DNA of 41,813 nt, taken from Streptomyces albus subsp. chlorinus. Its GTDB lineage: Bacteria; Actinomycetota; Actinomycetes; Streptomycetales; Streptomycetaceae. The position numbers and the translations under genes are program-made. Below are positions 1-6,683 of this stretch, one piece after another; the first letter of the stretch is position 1, and each line of letters starts with the position of its first letter. The notes under the pieces were generated by a model. The model was not told where the DNA came from, did no database searches, and was given only the letters and a program-made list of their open reading frames with translations. The stretch covers positions 2,281,859-2,323,671 of the forward strand of contig NZ_VJOK01000001.1 of NCBI RefSeq assembly GCF_013302895.1, given 5' to 3'.

Positions 1-178
1 CCTTGGCCGCCACCTGCCGTCCGCTGAGCGCCGCGGCCTCGCCGGCGTTGCGCACCGCGGGGTTCTGCGCGATCCTTCGCGCGCCCTTCCTCAGCTGCTC
101 GTAGCGCTCGCGTCCGGCGCGGGCCCCGAGCACGTAGCCGACGGCCAGTCCGGACACGAACGTGAGCCGGTAGCGCAT
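1..178 (-). CDS. YtxH-like small membrane protein, N-terminal part (3' end outside window)
   Basis: Read on the minus strand, the protein starts MRYRLTFVSGLAVGYVLGAR and continues with AGRERYEQLRKGARRIAQNP. This is the usual start of the small YtxH-domain proteins of Streptomyces: one N-terminal membrane segment with glycine spacing (about residues 4-20), a basic AGRERYEQ stretch, then an amphipathic helix. The family has no defined biochemical role. The ATG at 176-178 is preceded by a good Shine-Dalgarno (GAAGGAG, about 8 nt away), which fixes the start. The gene runs off the left edge, so only about 59 codons are visible. It is transcribed away from the tRNA-Asn gene. Confidence 0.75.
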   Translation of the reverse strand, partial: MRYRLTFVSGLAVGYVLGARAGRERYEQLRKGARRIAQNPAVRNAGEAAALSGRQVAAK

Positions 179-284
179 GACTTGCTCCTTCTCTCGGCGA
201 CTGGTCCTTCTCCTGGCACCCCGGCGGCGTCGCAGCTGTCGGGGCGCCTCAAGGGGTACCGCGCACGAGCGGCGGCAATACCGA

Positions 285-315
285 TTTCGGAGCACCCCCT
301 GGCATGCGCTAATGT
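285..315 (+). promoter_or_regulatory. putative tRNA-Asn promoter
   Basis: TAATGT at 310-315 is a good -10 hexamer. A weak -35-like TTTCGG lies at 285-290 (19 nt spacer). Transcription would start near 322, giving a processed leader of about 48 nt before the tRNA at 370. The call rests mainly on the -10 and its position. Confidence 0.35.
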
Positions 316-369
316 ATTCCCCGTCGCAAGGGAGCGCCCCGGCCACCGGGAGCGCGACCGACGAGACGG

Positions 370-442
370 TCCCGTGTAGCTCAATCGGCAGAGCAGCCGG
401 CTGTTAACCGGCAGGTTACTGGTTCGAGTCCAGTCGCGGGAG
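370..442 (+). tRNA. tRNA-Asn (anticodon GTT)
   Basis: A full cloverleaf can be drawn: acceptor stem TCCCGTG (370-376) pairs with CGCGGGA (435-441), the anticodon loop is CTGTTAA with anticodon GTT, and the T-loop reads GGTTCGAGTCC. The discriminator is G442 and CCA is not encoded. A terminator follows directly, so this tRNA is a single transcription unit. Confidence 0.95.
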
Positions 443-451
443 CATCACTCG

Positions 452-474
452 AAAGGGCCCCACCGGGGCCCTTT
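452..474 (+). terminator. intrinsic terminator of tRNA-Asn
   Basis: AAAGGGCCCC, loop ACC, GGGGCCCTTT followed by another T: a 10-bp perfect stem ending in a short T run, 9 nt after the mature tRNA end. Confidence 0.85.
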
Positions 475-639
475 TCCGTGTCCTCTCCCCCTCACCGCCC
501 GCCCGACGGGAACCCTCGCAGGGCACGTCGTCGTCGGTCTTCGCGGAAGTTGGCCGGGAGCGGGAACCGATCACCCCTTGTTCGGGGTCCTCACCTGCGT
601 AGATCTCCCCCGGCGCGGGCGGCAGATCCTATGAACGGT

Positions 640-674
640 TATGCTGCGGCAGACGGCGCGCACAGATGTGCGCG
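640..674 (+). promoter_or_regulatory. putative promoter -10 and leader hairpin of the CAT tRNA
   Basis: TATGCT at 640-645 is a plausible -10 placed about 40 nt upstream of the tRNA. Between it and the tRNA lies a perfect 8-bp hairpin, CGCGCACA-GA-TGTGCGCG (657-674), which would be in the 5' leader removed by RNase P. I see no convincing -35. Confidence 0.3.
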
Positions 675-686
675 GCGCGCCGTTGC

Positions 687-760
687 GGGGCGGTAGCTCA
701 GCCGGTTAGAGCAGCGGACTCATAATCCGTCGGCCGTGGGTTCGAGTCCCACCCGCCCCA
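687..760 (+). tRNA. tRNA with CAT anticodon (Ile2 or elongator Met)
   Basis: Acceptor stem GGGGCGG (687-693) pairs with CCGCCCC (753-759), discriminator A760. The anticodon stem-loop GCGGA-CTCATAA-TCCGT gives anticodon CAT. The first acceptor pair (G-C) excludes initiator tRNA. CAT can be elongator Met, or Ile2 whose C34 is changed to lysidine by TilS. The sequence alone does not settle which, though an A discriminator fits either. Confidence 0.9.
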
Positions 761-1149
761 CCGTGCACAGCGGACCGAGCGCTTTCCGCTGTGGAGGTCG
801 AAGGCCGTGGCGGACCGTGGCGGCCTTCGACACGGGCCGCCTCCACTCTCCTCCGTGGAACATTCCGTGCGCCGTTCGGCGCGCTCGGTCCGGTGCAGGA
901 CGCGGCCCGTGGATTCCCGGAGCGCGCGTAGCGGTCCGGGGTGCCGCCGGTCCCTCCCGAGAACACCGTCGCCCTGGCCCGTCCTCCCTCAACTCGCCCC
1001 GCACCCTTGCGCGTCGGACGGCCGGCTCGTGGCTCGCCAGGACGACCGGCGAACGTGCGCCCCGCCCGGCCGGAACCGGCCACCACCCTCTTCCCCTCCC
1101 CCCTCTCCCCGCATCGCCCCCCTTCTCCCGTCGCACCACCCCCGGTCGC
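761..1149. other. non-coding stretch with a large nested inverted repeat
   Basis: No convincing gene. The first 130 nt hold a nested inverted repeat: outer arms 771-782 and 881-892 (12 bp, perfect), middle arms 791-797 and 840-846 (7 bp), inner arms 797-806 and 822-831 (10 bp). There is no T run after it, so it is not a classical terminator; a structured RNA downstream of the tRNA or a relic element is possible. From about 900 to 1149 I see only GC-rich, later C-rich, unstructured DNA. Confidence 0.6.
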
Positions 1150-1192
1150 GTCAACAACGGTTGACACGCTCTCTTTGTCACCCTAAGTTGAC
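1150..1192 (+). promoter_or_regulatory. leaderless promoter with two GTCAAC-N4-GTTGAC operators
   Basis: Two copies of one inverted repeat are seen: GTCAAC-AACG-GTTGAC at 1150-1165 (perfect) and GTCACC-CTAA-GTTGAC at 1177-1192 (one mismatch), 27 bp centre to centre. TTGACA (1161-1166) lies in the first and TAAGTT (1184-1189) in the second, with a 17-nt spacer, so the operators sit on the -35 and -10. The start point would fall on the A of the ATG at 1196, i.e. a leaderless mRNA. Autorepression by the HTH protein encoded at 1196 is the simplest reading. Confidence 0.75.
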
Positions 1193-1195
1193 ACC

Positions 1196-1429
1196 ATGGC
1201 AGGTACCGAAGCGCAGGAAGCGGTGGACACCGCGCAGGCCGCCATGAACGGTGACCCGGCGGTCGGACTGCGGGCCGTCGCGGCGCTGCGGCGGCTCACC
1301 GAGCGGCTGGAGGCGCTCCAGGTGGACAGCGCCCGTCGGCAGGGCTGGTCCTGGGACGAGATCGGGGCGGCCCTCGGCGTCAGCAGGCAGGCCGTCCACA
1401 AGAAGCACGCGAAGCGGACAGGGAGGTAG
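1196..1429 (+). CDS. small HTH DNA-binding protein, partner of Clp-N protein
   Basis: A 77-residue protein. The C-terminal part, about residues 48-71 (QGWSWDEIGAALGVSRQAV), is a clear helix-turn-helix; the N-terminal 45 residues are an Ala/Leu/Arg-rich helical region likely to dimerise. The ATG at 1196 has no Shine-Dalgarno and lies 7 nt after a -10 hexamer, so translation is probably leaderless. The stop is 5 nt before the GTG of the Clp-N gene, so the two are one operon. The role is inferred: an autoregulator binding the two inverted repeats over its own promoter. I do not recognise a named homologue. Confidence 0.85.
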   Translation: MAGTEAQEAVDTAQAAMNGDPAVGLRAVAALRRLTERLEALQVDSARRQGWSWDEIGAALGVSRQAVHKKHAKRTGR

Positions 1430-1434
1430 GGCCG

Positions 1435-2034
1435 GTGTTCGAACGGTTCAGCAGGGAGGCGCGGGACGTGGTGATCCGCGCGCAGGACGAGGCCAACACG
1501 CTCGGGCACGACCGGATCGGCACCGAGCACCTGCTGCTCGCGGTGCTGCACCACCCGGAGCAGCCGGGGGCAGCCGCTCTCGTCCGGCTCGGTGTCACCC
1601 CGTCCGCGTGCCGGACGGCGGTGGCAGGGGTGGTGGCCGGCACCCGCGACGGTCTGGGCCCCCTGGACGCCGAGGCGCTGCGCGCGCTCGGCATCGACCT
1701 GGAGGAGATCCGCCGGCGGACGGAGGAGACCTTCGGTGAGGGTGCGCTGGATCCGCCGCCGGCGGCGGACGTCCGGCGCGGGCGGGGGCGCGGGACGGGC
1801 ACCGACACCCCCGTCCGGCACCTTCCCTTCGCCGCGCGGGCCAAGAGGGCCCTGAAGGAGGCGCTGCGCGAGGCGACGGCACGCAAGGACCGGTGCATCG
1901 GGGTGGCCCATGTGGTGCTCGCGCTGCTGCGCTGCGACGACGCCCTCACCCGGACGCTCTTCACCCGGCTGGGCGTCGAGCCGGACCGGGCCCGCGAGCA
2001 GGTGCTCGGCGACCTGCGGGAGTTCCCCGCCTGA
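1435..2034 (+). CDS. stand-alone Clp N-terminal (double Clp-N repeat) protein
   Basis: A 199-residue protein made of two Clp-N repeats and nothing else. Repeat 1, residues 1 to about 70, starts MFERFSREARDVVIRAQDEA and contains GTEHLLLAVLHHP. Repeat 2, about 125-195, contains FAARAKRALKEALREA and GVAHVVLALLRCDD. In ClpC and ClpA this domain docks adaptors and substrates; here the AAA+ ATPase modules are missing, so the protein cannot unfold substrates and more likely acts as an adaptor, decoy or regulator of a Clp machine (inference). GTG start with GGGAGG about 8 nt upstream, coupled to the HTH gene. Confidence 0.85.
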   Translation: MFERFSREARDVVIRAQDEANTLGHDRIGTEHLLLAVLHHPEQPGAAALVRLGVTPSACRTAVAGVVAGTRDGLGPLDAEALRALGIDLEEIRRRTEETFGEGALDPPPAADVRRGRGRGTGTDTPVRHLPFAARAKRALKEALREATARKDRCIGVAHVVLALLRCDDALTRTLFTRLGVEPDRAREQVLGDLREFPA

Positions 2035-2318
2035 CACGGGGAGGGCGGAGCAAGGGGACGGACCGGCTCCGTGCGGTGACGAGAACAGCCCGGCCCTCCG
2101 TGGGCGCCGGCACGTCCCGGTCCCGGCGGCGCCGCGCGGTCGCCAACACCCCCTGGCCGCACGGAGATGCCGTGCACGACGTACAACCCCTCGGGGGGCC
2201 GATGTGTCTTACTGGGTATCCGGCGCATCCACCGCATGACGTGAATGCCTCGGATGTCTCTGATACCTCGAATGCCGTGCATTGGGGGTATCTTCACGAC
2301 AGAGGGGGAAATGTCATC
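2035..2318. other. spacer and promoter region of secreted protein A
   Basis: No gene. Near 2241-2297 are short related motifs: GATACC (2262-2267) and GGTATC (2287-2292) as inverted arms, GTGAA (2241-2245) and TTCAC (2293-2297) as outer arms, and GAATGCC twice. They could be a regulator site or a leader hairpin; I see no strong -35/-10 pair. The Shine-Dalgarno GAGGGGG precedes the GTG at 2319. Confidence 0.35.
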
Positions 2319-2873
2319 GTGTTTTCCATACGCTCTCGGCGTTCCACACGCCTGAACAAGGGCGCGCTCGTCGCCGCGACCTCCGCACTGGTGCTGCTGC
2401 CGGCCGGTGCGGCGTACGCGGGCAGCGGCCCGGCCACCCCGCCCTCCCACCCGCAGAAACCGGCCCGCTCCACCGCTCCCTCCCCCGAGGGGAACCCGGC
2501 CAGCCGGCTGGCGCGGACCGCGGGCGTCTGCGACGACGCCGTGCCGATCGGCGAGCGCGGGCTGATCAAGCGGGGGACGGAGACCATCGCCTCCGTGAAG
2601 CAGTTCTACTCGAAGAAGTGCGACGAGAACTACGGCTACGTGTGGGTGTGGGACAGCTTCCACAAGACGGCCGCTCCCTACGACGTCACCGCGGGGGTCT
2701 ACAGCTACAGCGACGACACCGTCCACGCGGCCACGTCGTGGAACGGGACCAAGCAGCAGGAGTTCTGGACGGACGGTGCCAAGACGGTGGACCAGTGCAC
2801 CTCCGGCATCGGTTCCCTGCGCCCGGCGGGCACCCCGCAGGCCTACCAGGCGGCGTCCCAGAAGCGCTGCTGA
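2319..2873 (+). CDS. secreted cysteine-containing protein A (paralogue of the gene at 3104)
   Basis: 184 residues. Signal peptide: basic MFSIRSRRSTRLNKG, hydrophobic ALVAATSALVLLPAGA, cleavage probably after AYA (residue 34). A Pro/Ser-rich linker (about 36-65) is followed by a compact domain with Cys at 71, 101, 160 and 184, the last being the C-terminal residue, probably two disulfides. Core motif ETIASVKQFYSKKCDENYGY. It faintly recalls the DUF2690 secreted proteins of Streptomyces, but I cannot confirm that. The GTG start is chosen for its Shine-Dalgarno (GAGGGGG) and the signal peptide. Two hairpins follow as terminators. Function unknown; cell-wall or extracellular. Confidence 0.8.
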   Translation: MFSIRSRRSTRLNKGALVAATSALVLLPAGAAYAGSGPATPPSHPQKPARSTAPSPEGNPASRLARTAGVCDDAVPIGERGLIKRGTETIASVKQFYSKKCDENYGYVWVWDSFHKTAAPYDVTAGVYSYSDDTVHAATSWNGTKQQEFWTDGAKTVDQCTSGIGSLRPAGTPQAYQAASQKRC

Positions 2874-2885
2874 CCCGGTCGCCGT

Positions 2886-2920
2886 CCGGCCGTGCGGGCG
2901 GTGGCCGCCCGTACGGCCGG
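2886..2920 (+). terminator. hairpin downstream of secreted protein A (first)
   Basis: A 16-bp stem (one G-T pair) with a TGG loop: left arm 2886-2901, right arm 2905-2920. GC-rich and without a T run; it probably acts together with the terminator at 2949. Confidence 0.55.
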
Positions 2921-2948
2921 GACCGGCGGTCCGTATGGCCCAATCCCC

Positions 2949-2985
2949 GGGGCCCGGCACCACGTTGGTGGTGCCGGGCCCCTTT
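2949..2985 (+). terminator. strong intrinsic terminator downstream of secreted protein A
   Basis: A perfect 15-bp stem, left arm 2949-2963, loop GTTG, right arm 2968-2982, followed by TTT. It separates the two paralogues into different transcription units. Confidence 0.85.
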
Positions 2986-3103
2986 CCACGCGACCCGCCG
3001 TAGCGGGTGCCAATCCCCTCCGAGGGCACCGGGGACTCTTACTCTATGCCCGAATCCGGCCGTTATGTCCGGAAGATCCCGTTCTCCCTCAAGGAGGAGA
3101 CCC

Positions 3104-3658
3104 ATGCGCACGCTCTCGCCCGTCAAGGGCGCTCTCGTAACGGCCGCCTGTGCGATGGCCCTGCTGCCCGCCGGCGCCGCCCAGGCCGGCAGTAACCCGG
3201 CCCCCGCCCCGGAGGCGGACCGCGGGGCGATGTCCACCGCCATGGCGGACCAGGACGGTTCCATGGCGGACCAGGACGGTTCCATGGACGAGGACTCCCT
3301 GCGGGCCCTCCCCTGCAACGACGCGTACCAGATCGGCTCGACCGGCCACATCAAGCGCAAGGGCCAGGTCATCGCGTCGGTCAAGCAGTTCTACTCGCCG
3401 CGCTGCAAGCGGAACTACGGCTACCTGTACGTGTGGAAGAGCTTCCGCCAGAACCACAAGAACTACGCCACCAACATCGCCGTCTACGACTTCAACACCA
3501 AGAAGCTGGTCGGGCTGCGGGTCTGGAACCGCACCTCCGCCGCCTCCTTCTGGTCCTACCCGGCGAACACCGTGCGCCACTGCACCGCCGCCCGCGGCGC
3601 CGTCCGCGCGATGGGTGACAGCAAGCAGAGCTACGCGTACTCGTCCAAGCGCTGCTGA
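3104..3658 (+). CDS. secreted cysteine-containing protein B (paralogue of the gene at 2319)
   Basis: 184 residues, the same length as protein A. Signal peptide MRTLSPVKGALVTAACAMAL then LPAGAAQA, with the same A-X-A|GS cleavage context. The linker holds a tandem 7-residue repeat MADQDGS (DNA 3242-3262 and 3263-3283, 21 bp, identical). The mature domain aligns with protein A without gaps: Cys 71, 101, 160 and 184 are at identical positions, and IASVKQFYS, RNYGYLYVW and the C-terminal KRC match. A clear AAGGAGG Shine-Dalgarno precedes the ATG. The spacer before it (2986-3103) also has GGTGCC/GGGCACC arms. Function unknown; recent duplication followed by divergence of the linker is inferred. Confidence 0.85.
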   Translation: MRTLSPVKGALVTAACAMALLPAGAAQAGSNPAPAPEADRGAMSTAMADQDGSMADQDGSMDEDSLRALPCNDAYQIGSTGHIKRKGQVIASVKQFYSPRCKRNYGYLYVWKSFRQNHKNYATNIAVYDFNTKKLVGLRVWNRTSAASFWSYPANTVRHCTAARGAVRAMGDSKQSYAYSSKRC

Positions 3659-3681
3659 CGCGCCACCCACCCCCTGGGCAC

Positions 3682-3714
3682 GGACCCGTGACCGCGAGGA
3701 GCGGTCACGGGTCC
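3682..3714. terminator. bidirectional terminator between convergent genes
   Basis: GGACCCGTGACCGC (3682-3695), loop GAGGA, GCGGTCACGGGTCC (3701-3714): a 14-bp perfect stem between the stops of secreted protein B (+) and the C-S lyase (-). Confidence 0.85.
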
Positions 3715-3756
3715 GCCTTGTGCCCGCGTCCCACAGGGCCCGCGGGACGCGAGGGC

Positions 3757-4983
3757 TCACAGCGCGGAGGCCATCCGATGGACCGCCTCCTGGAGGATCT
3801 GAGGGGAGGTCGCCAGGTTGAGCCGCACATGGCCCGCTCCCCCGGTGCCGAAGGAGGGCCCGGAGTTGAGGGCGACCCGGCCGCGCTCCAGGAAGACCGC
3901 CGCGGGGTCGTCACCCAGGCCGAGGTCGCGGCAGTCCAGCCAGGCCAGGTAGGTGCCCTCCCCCGGGCGGTAGCGGACACCGGGCAGCCGGCGTCCGAGC
4001 AGTTCGCCCAGGAGCCGCCGGTTGCGGTCGAGCCCCGCCAGCAGGCCGTCGAGCCAGTCGGTGGCGTGCCGCAGGGCGGCCACGTGGGCGAGGACGCCCA
4101 GGTGGCTGGGACCGTGGCCGACCTCCTCCGGCATGGCCGCCAGTTCGTCCGCCGACCCGCTGCCCGCGACGGCCAGCGCGGCCTTGAGTCCGGCCAGGTT
4201 CCACGCCTTGGAGGCGGACATCAGCGAGAAGCCCGTCGCGCTGCCCGGCACCGAGAGATAGGGCACGTGGCGGGCCCCCGGCAGCACCAGGGGCGCGTGG
4301 ATCTCGTCCGCGACCACCCGGACGCCCGCGTCGTCGGCGAGGGCGGCGACGGCGGCGAGTTCGTCGGCGGTGTGCACGGTGCCGGTGGGGTTGTGGGGGC
4401 TGCACAGCAGGTAGGCGGCGCGGCGCCCGCCCTCGGTGGCGCGGGCGAACGCCGCCTCCAGCGTCGTGAGGTCCAGCCGCCCGGCCGCGTCCAGCGGAGC
4501 CTCCGCCACCCGGCGGTCCAGGTGCGTGACGAACTGGTAAAAGGGCGTGTAGACGGGTGCATTGACCACGACCGTGTCGCCGGGCGAGGTGATGAGCTTG
4601 AGCACCTCGACGATGCCGAGCATCACGTCCGGGACGAGGGCGGTCCGCGCGGCCGGGACGCGCCATCCCCAGCGGCGGTGTGCGAAGTCGTCCAGCGCCT
4701 CCGCGTAGGCGGTGCCCGCCGGGTAGCCGGTGTCGCCCAGCCGTACCGCCTCATGGAGCGCCTCGGCGACCGGTTCGGCCAGGGGCACGTCCATCTCGGC
4801 CACCCACAGGGGCAGCACGTCCGGGTCGTGGGTGCGCCACTTCATGCTGGTGCGGCGGCGCAGGTCGGCGAGGGTGAGCCGGCACAGGGGGTCGGGCTCG
4901 GGTGCGGTGCCGGGCTCGTCCGGTTCCAGGGTGGGCAAGGGGCTCCCCTTCCGGTCGTCGGGTGCCGTACGGGCTGCTGACAC
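3757..4983 (-). CDS. MalY/PatB-type PLP-dependent C-S lyase (class I/II aminotransferase fold)
   Basis: 408 residues. Fold-type I PLP enzyme of the MalY/PatB family, which cleaves C-S bonds in cystathionine or cysteine conjugates. Visible motifs: [11 protein letters not shown] (about 55-65, substrate entry), [10 protein letters not shown] with the PLP-contacting Asn (198), [11 protein letters not shown] with the Asp (226) that binds the pyridine nitrogen, and [14 protein letters not shown] with the Schiff-base Lys (259). The far C-terminus has the carboxylate-binding VRLNLATS. The GTG at 4983 gives a slightly long N-terminus; the next in-frame Met (residue 47) would cut into the family domain, so the long form is preferred. 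Stands alone on the minus strand, divergent from the sugar kinase. Confidence 0.88.
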   Translation of the reverse strand: MSAARTAPDDRKGSPLPTLEPDEPGTAPEPDPLCRLTLADLRRRTSMKWRTHDPDVLPLWVAEMDVPLAEPVAEALHEAVRLGDTGYPAGTAYAEALDDFAHRRWGWRVPAARTALVPDVMLGIVEVLKLITSPGDTVVVNAPVYTPFYQFVTHLDRRVAEAPLDAAGRLDLTTLEAAFARATEGGRRAAYLLCSPHNPTGTVHTADELAAVAALADDAGVRVVADEIHAPLVLPGARHVPYLSVPGSATGFSLMSASKAWNLAGLKAALAVAGSGSADELAAMPEEVGHGPSHLGVLAHVAALRHATDWLDGLLAGLDRNRRLLGELLGRRLPGVRYRPGEGTYLAWLDCRDLGLGDDPAAVFLERGRVALNSGPSFGTGGAGHVRLNLATSPQILQEAVHRMASAL

Positions 4984-5133
4984 GCTAGGCCGCGCGGGCT
5001 CCCGGCGCGACGGTACGGAAACGGACGGAAGGAGCGGCAGGGGGAGCGGCGCGCGGACGTGGCAGGTGAGGCGTGGGTCACGCGGGTGGGGTACCAGGGC
5101 CGGTACGGGCGGCTATGAGGCATCATTCCGGCC

Positions 5134-6543
5134 ATGGGGATAGTCGCCGGACTGGACAGCTCAGCCGAGTACACAAGCATCGTCGTCTGCGACGCGGAGA
5201 CCGGCGCGGTCCTCAGGCACGGTCACGCCGAGCACCCCGGGGAGCGCGACGACCCGCAGTCCTGGCTGCTCTCCCTCGGCGAGGCGGCGGGCGGCGGCCG
5301 GCTCACCGACGTGCAGGCCATCGGCGTCTCCGCCCAGCAGCAGGGCCTCCTCGCACTGGACGCCGCCGGCACCCCGGTCGGGCCCGCGCTGCTCGGCAAC
5401 GACCAGCGGATGCAGACGGCCGCGGCCGATCTGGTGGACGCGCTGGGCGGGCGCGCGGCCTGGGCGCAGGCGGTGGGCACGGTGCCGCAGGCCGGCCACC
5501 CGGTCTCCAAGCTGCGCTGGCTGGCCCGCGAACAGCCCGGGGCCGCCCGGCGGGTGGCCGAGATCATGCAGCCGCACGACTGGCTCGTCTGGCAGCTGCT
5601 GGGCCGTCCCGAGCGGCGGGTGACCGACCGGGGGGACGCCTCGGGCACCGGGTACTGGTCGGCTGCGGCCGAGTCCTACCGGCCGGACCTGGTCGAGCTG
5701 GCCCTCGGCCACCAGGTGCGGCTGCCGGAGGTCGTCAGCCCCTCGCAGCCCGCCGGGTACACACCCGAGGGCCTGCTGATCTCCGCCGGTACGGGGCAGA
5801 CGATGGCCGCCGCCTTCGGGCTGGGGCTGGGGCTGGGCGACGCGGTCATCTCGCTGGGCGCCACCGGCTCGGTGTGCGCCGTCCACCACGAGGCGCTCAC
5901 CGACCCCTCCGGCACCATCGCCTCCTACGCCGACGCCACCGGCATCCACCTGCCCGTGGTGCGCACCCTCAACGCGACCCGGGTGCTGCGCGGCGCCGCC
6001 GGGATGCTGAGCACCGGTCTGGAGGGGCTGTCCGAACTGGCGCTGGCCTCCACCCCCGGCTCCTCCGGACTGGTGCTGCTGCCGTACCTGGAGGGTGAGC
6101 AGACGCCGCAGCTTCCGCACACCGCGGGCTCCCTGCACGGGCTGCGCCGCGAGAGCATGAAGCCCGAATTCCTGGCGCGCGCCGCGGTGGAGGGGATGCT
6201 GTGCGGGCTGGCCGACGCGCTGGAGGTGCTGCGCTCCCGGGGCGTGTCCGTCCGCCGGGTCTTCCTGCTGGGACAGGCCGCGGGTCTGGAGGCCGTGCGC
6301 GCCGCGGCGCCCGCGCTGCTGGACGCGCAGGTCGTGGTGCCCGAGCCCGCCGACTACGCCGCGCTCGGTGCCGCCCGCCAGGCCGCCTGGGCCCTGTCCG
6401 GCTCCGGCTACCCGCCCCAGTGGCCGGCCGCCGCCTGCCAGGTGTTCGAGGCCGCCGACGACGACCGTGCCATCGGGCAGGCCGTGCGCCAGCAGTACGC
6501 GACCGTGCGCGAGGAGATGTACCCGGGCGCCCTGCGGGTGTAG
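5134..6543 (+). CDS. FGGY-family carbohydrate kinase, xylulokinase-like
   Basis: 469 residues, a little shorter than typical xylulokinases (about 480-500). FGGY_N: MGIVAGLDSSAEYTSIVVCD (phosphate 1 motif), AIGVSAQQQGLLALD, LLGNDQRMQT, HDWLVWQLLG and GDASGTGYW. FGGY_C from about 245: ISLGATGSVCAV (phosphate 2 region), then VFLLGQAAGLEAVRAAAPAL and DYAALGAARQAAWA (adenosine binding). The reaction is ATP-dependent phosphorylation of a ketose such as D-xylulose; the exact sugar cannot be read from sequence, and no sugar transporter or isomerase is adjacent. The ATG at 5134 lacks a Shine-Dalgarno, with -10-like TATGAG (5114) or CATCAT (5121) just upstream, suggesting a short or absent leader. Confidence 0.85.
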   Translation: MGIVAGLDSSAEYTSIVVCDAETGAVLRHGHAEHPGERDDPQSWLLSLGEAAGGGRLTDVQAIGVSAQQQGLLALDAAGTPVGPALLGNDQRMQTAAADLVDALGGRAAWAQAVGTVPQAGHPVSKLRWLAREQPGAARRVAEIMQPHDWLVWQLLGRPERRVTDRGDASGTGYWSAAAESYRPDLVELALGHQVRLPEVVSPSQPAGYTPEGLLISAGTGQTMAAAFGLGLGLGDAVISLGATGSVCAVHHEALTDPSGTIASYADATGIHLPVVRTLNATRVLRGAAGMLSTGLEGLSELALASTPGSSGLVLLPYLEGEQTPQLPHTAGSLHGLRRESMKPEFLARAAVEGMLCGLADALEVLRSRGVSVRRVFLLGQAAGLEAVRAAAPALLDAQVVVPEPADYAALGAARQAAWALSGSGYPPQWPAAACQVFEAADDDRAIGQAVRQQYATVREEMYPGALRV

Positions 6544-6683
6544 CCGGTTCCTCGTCCTTTGCCCGGCCTTGAGCGCGGTGGCACCCGGAGAACGCCGAAA
6601 ATGGGAGCGCCTGAGAGCCGCCCGCAGTTACGCTCTTCGACCCCCGCCTTCCGAACACCCTCCTTGACCATGAGGACATCCGT

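Noticed and set aside
370..760. Integrative element at the tRNA genes
   Set aside because: tRNA genes are usual attachment sites, but no integrase, no second copy of a tRNA 3' end and no composition break are visible in the window.
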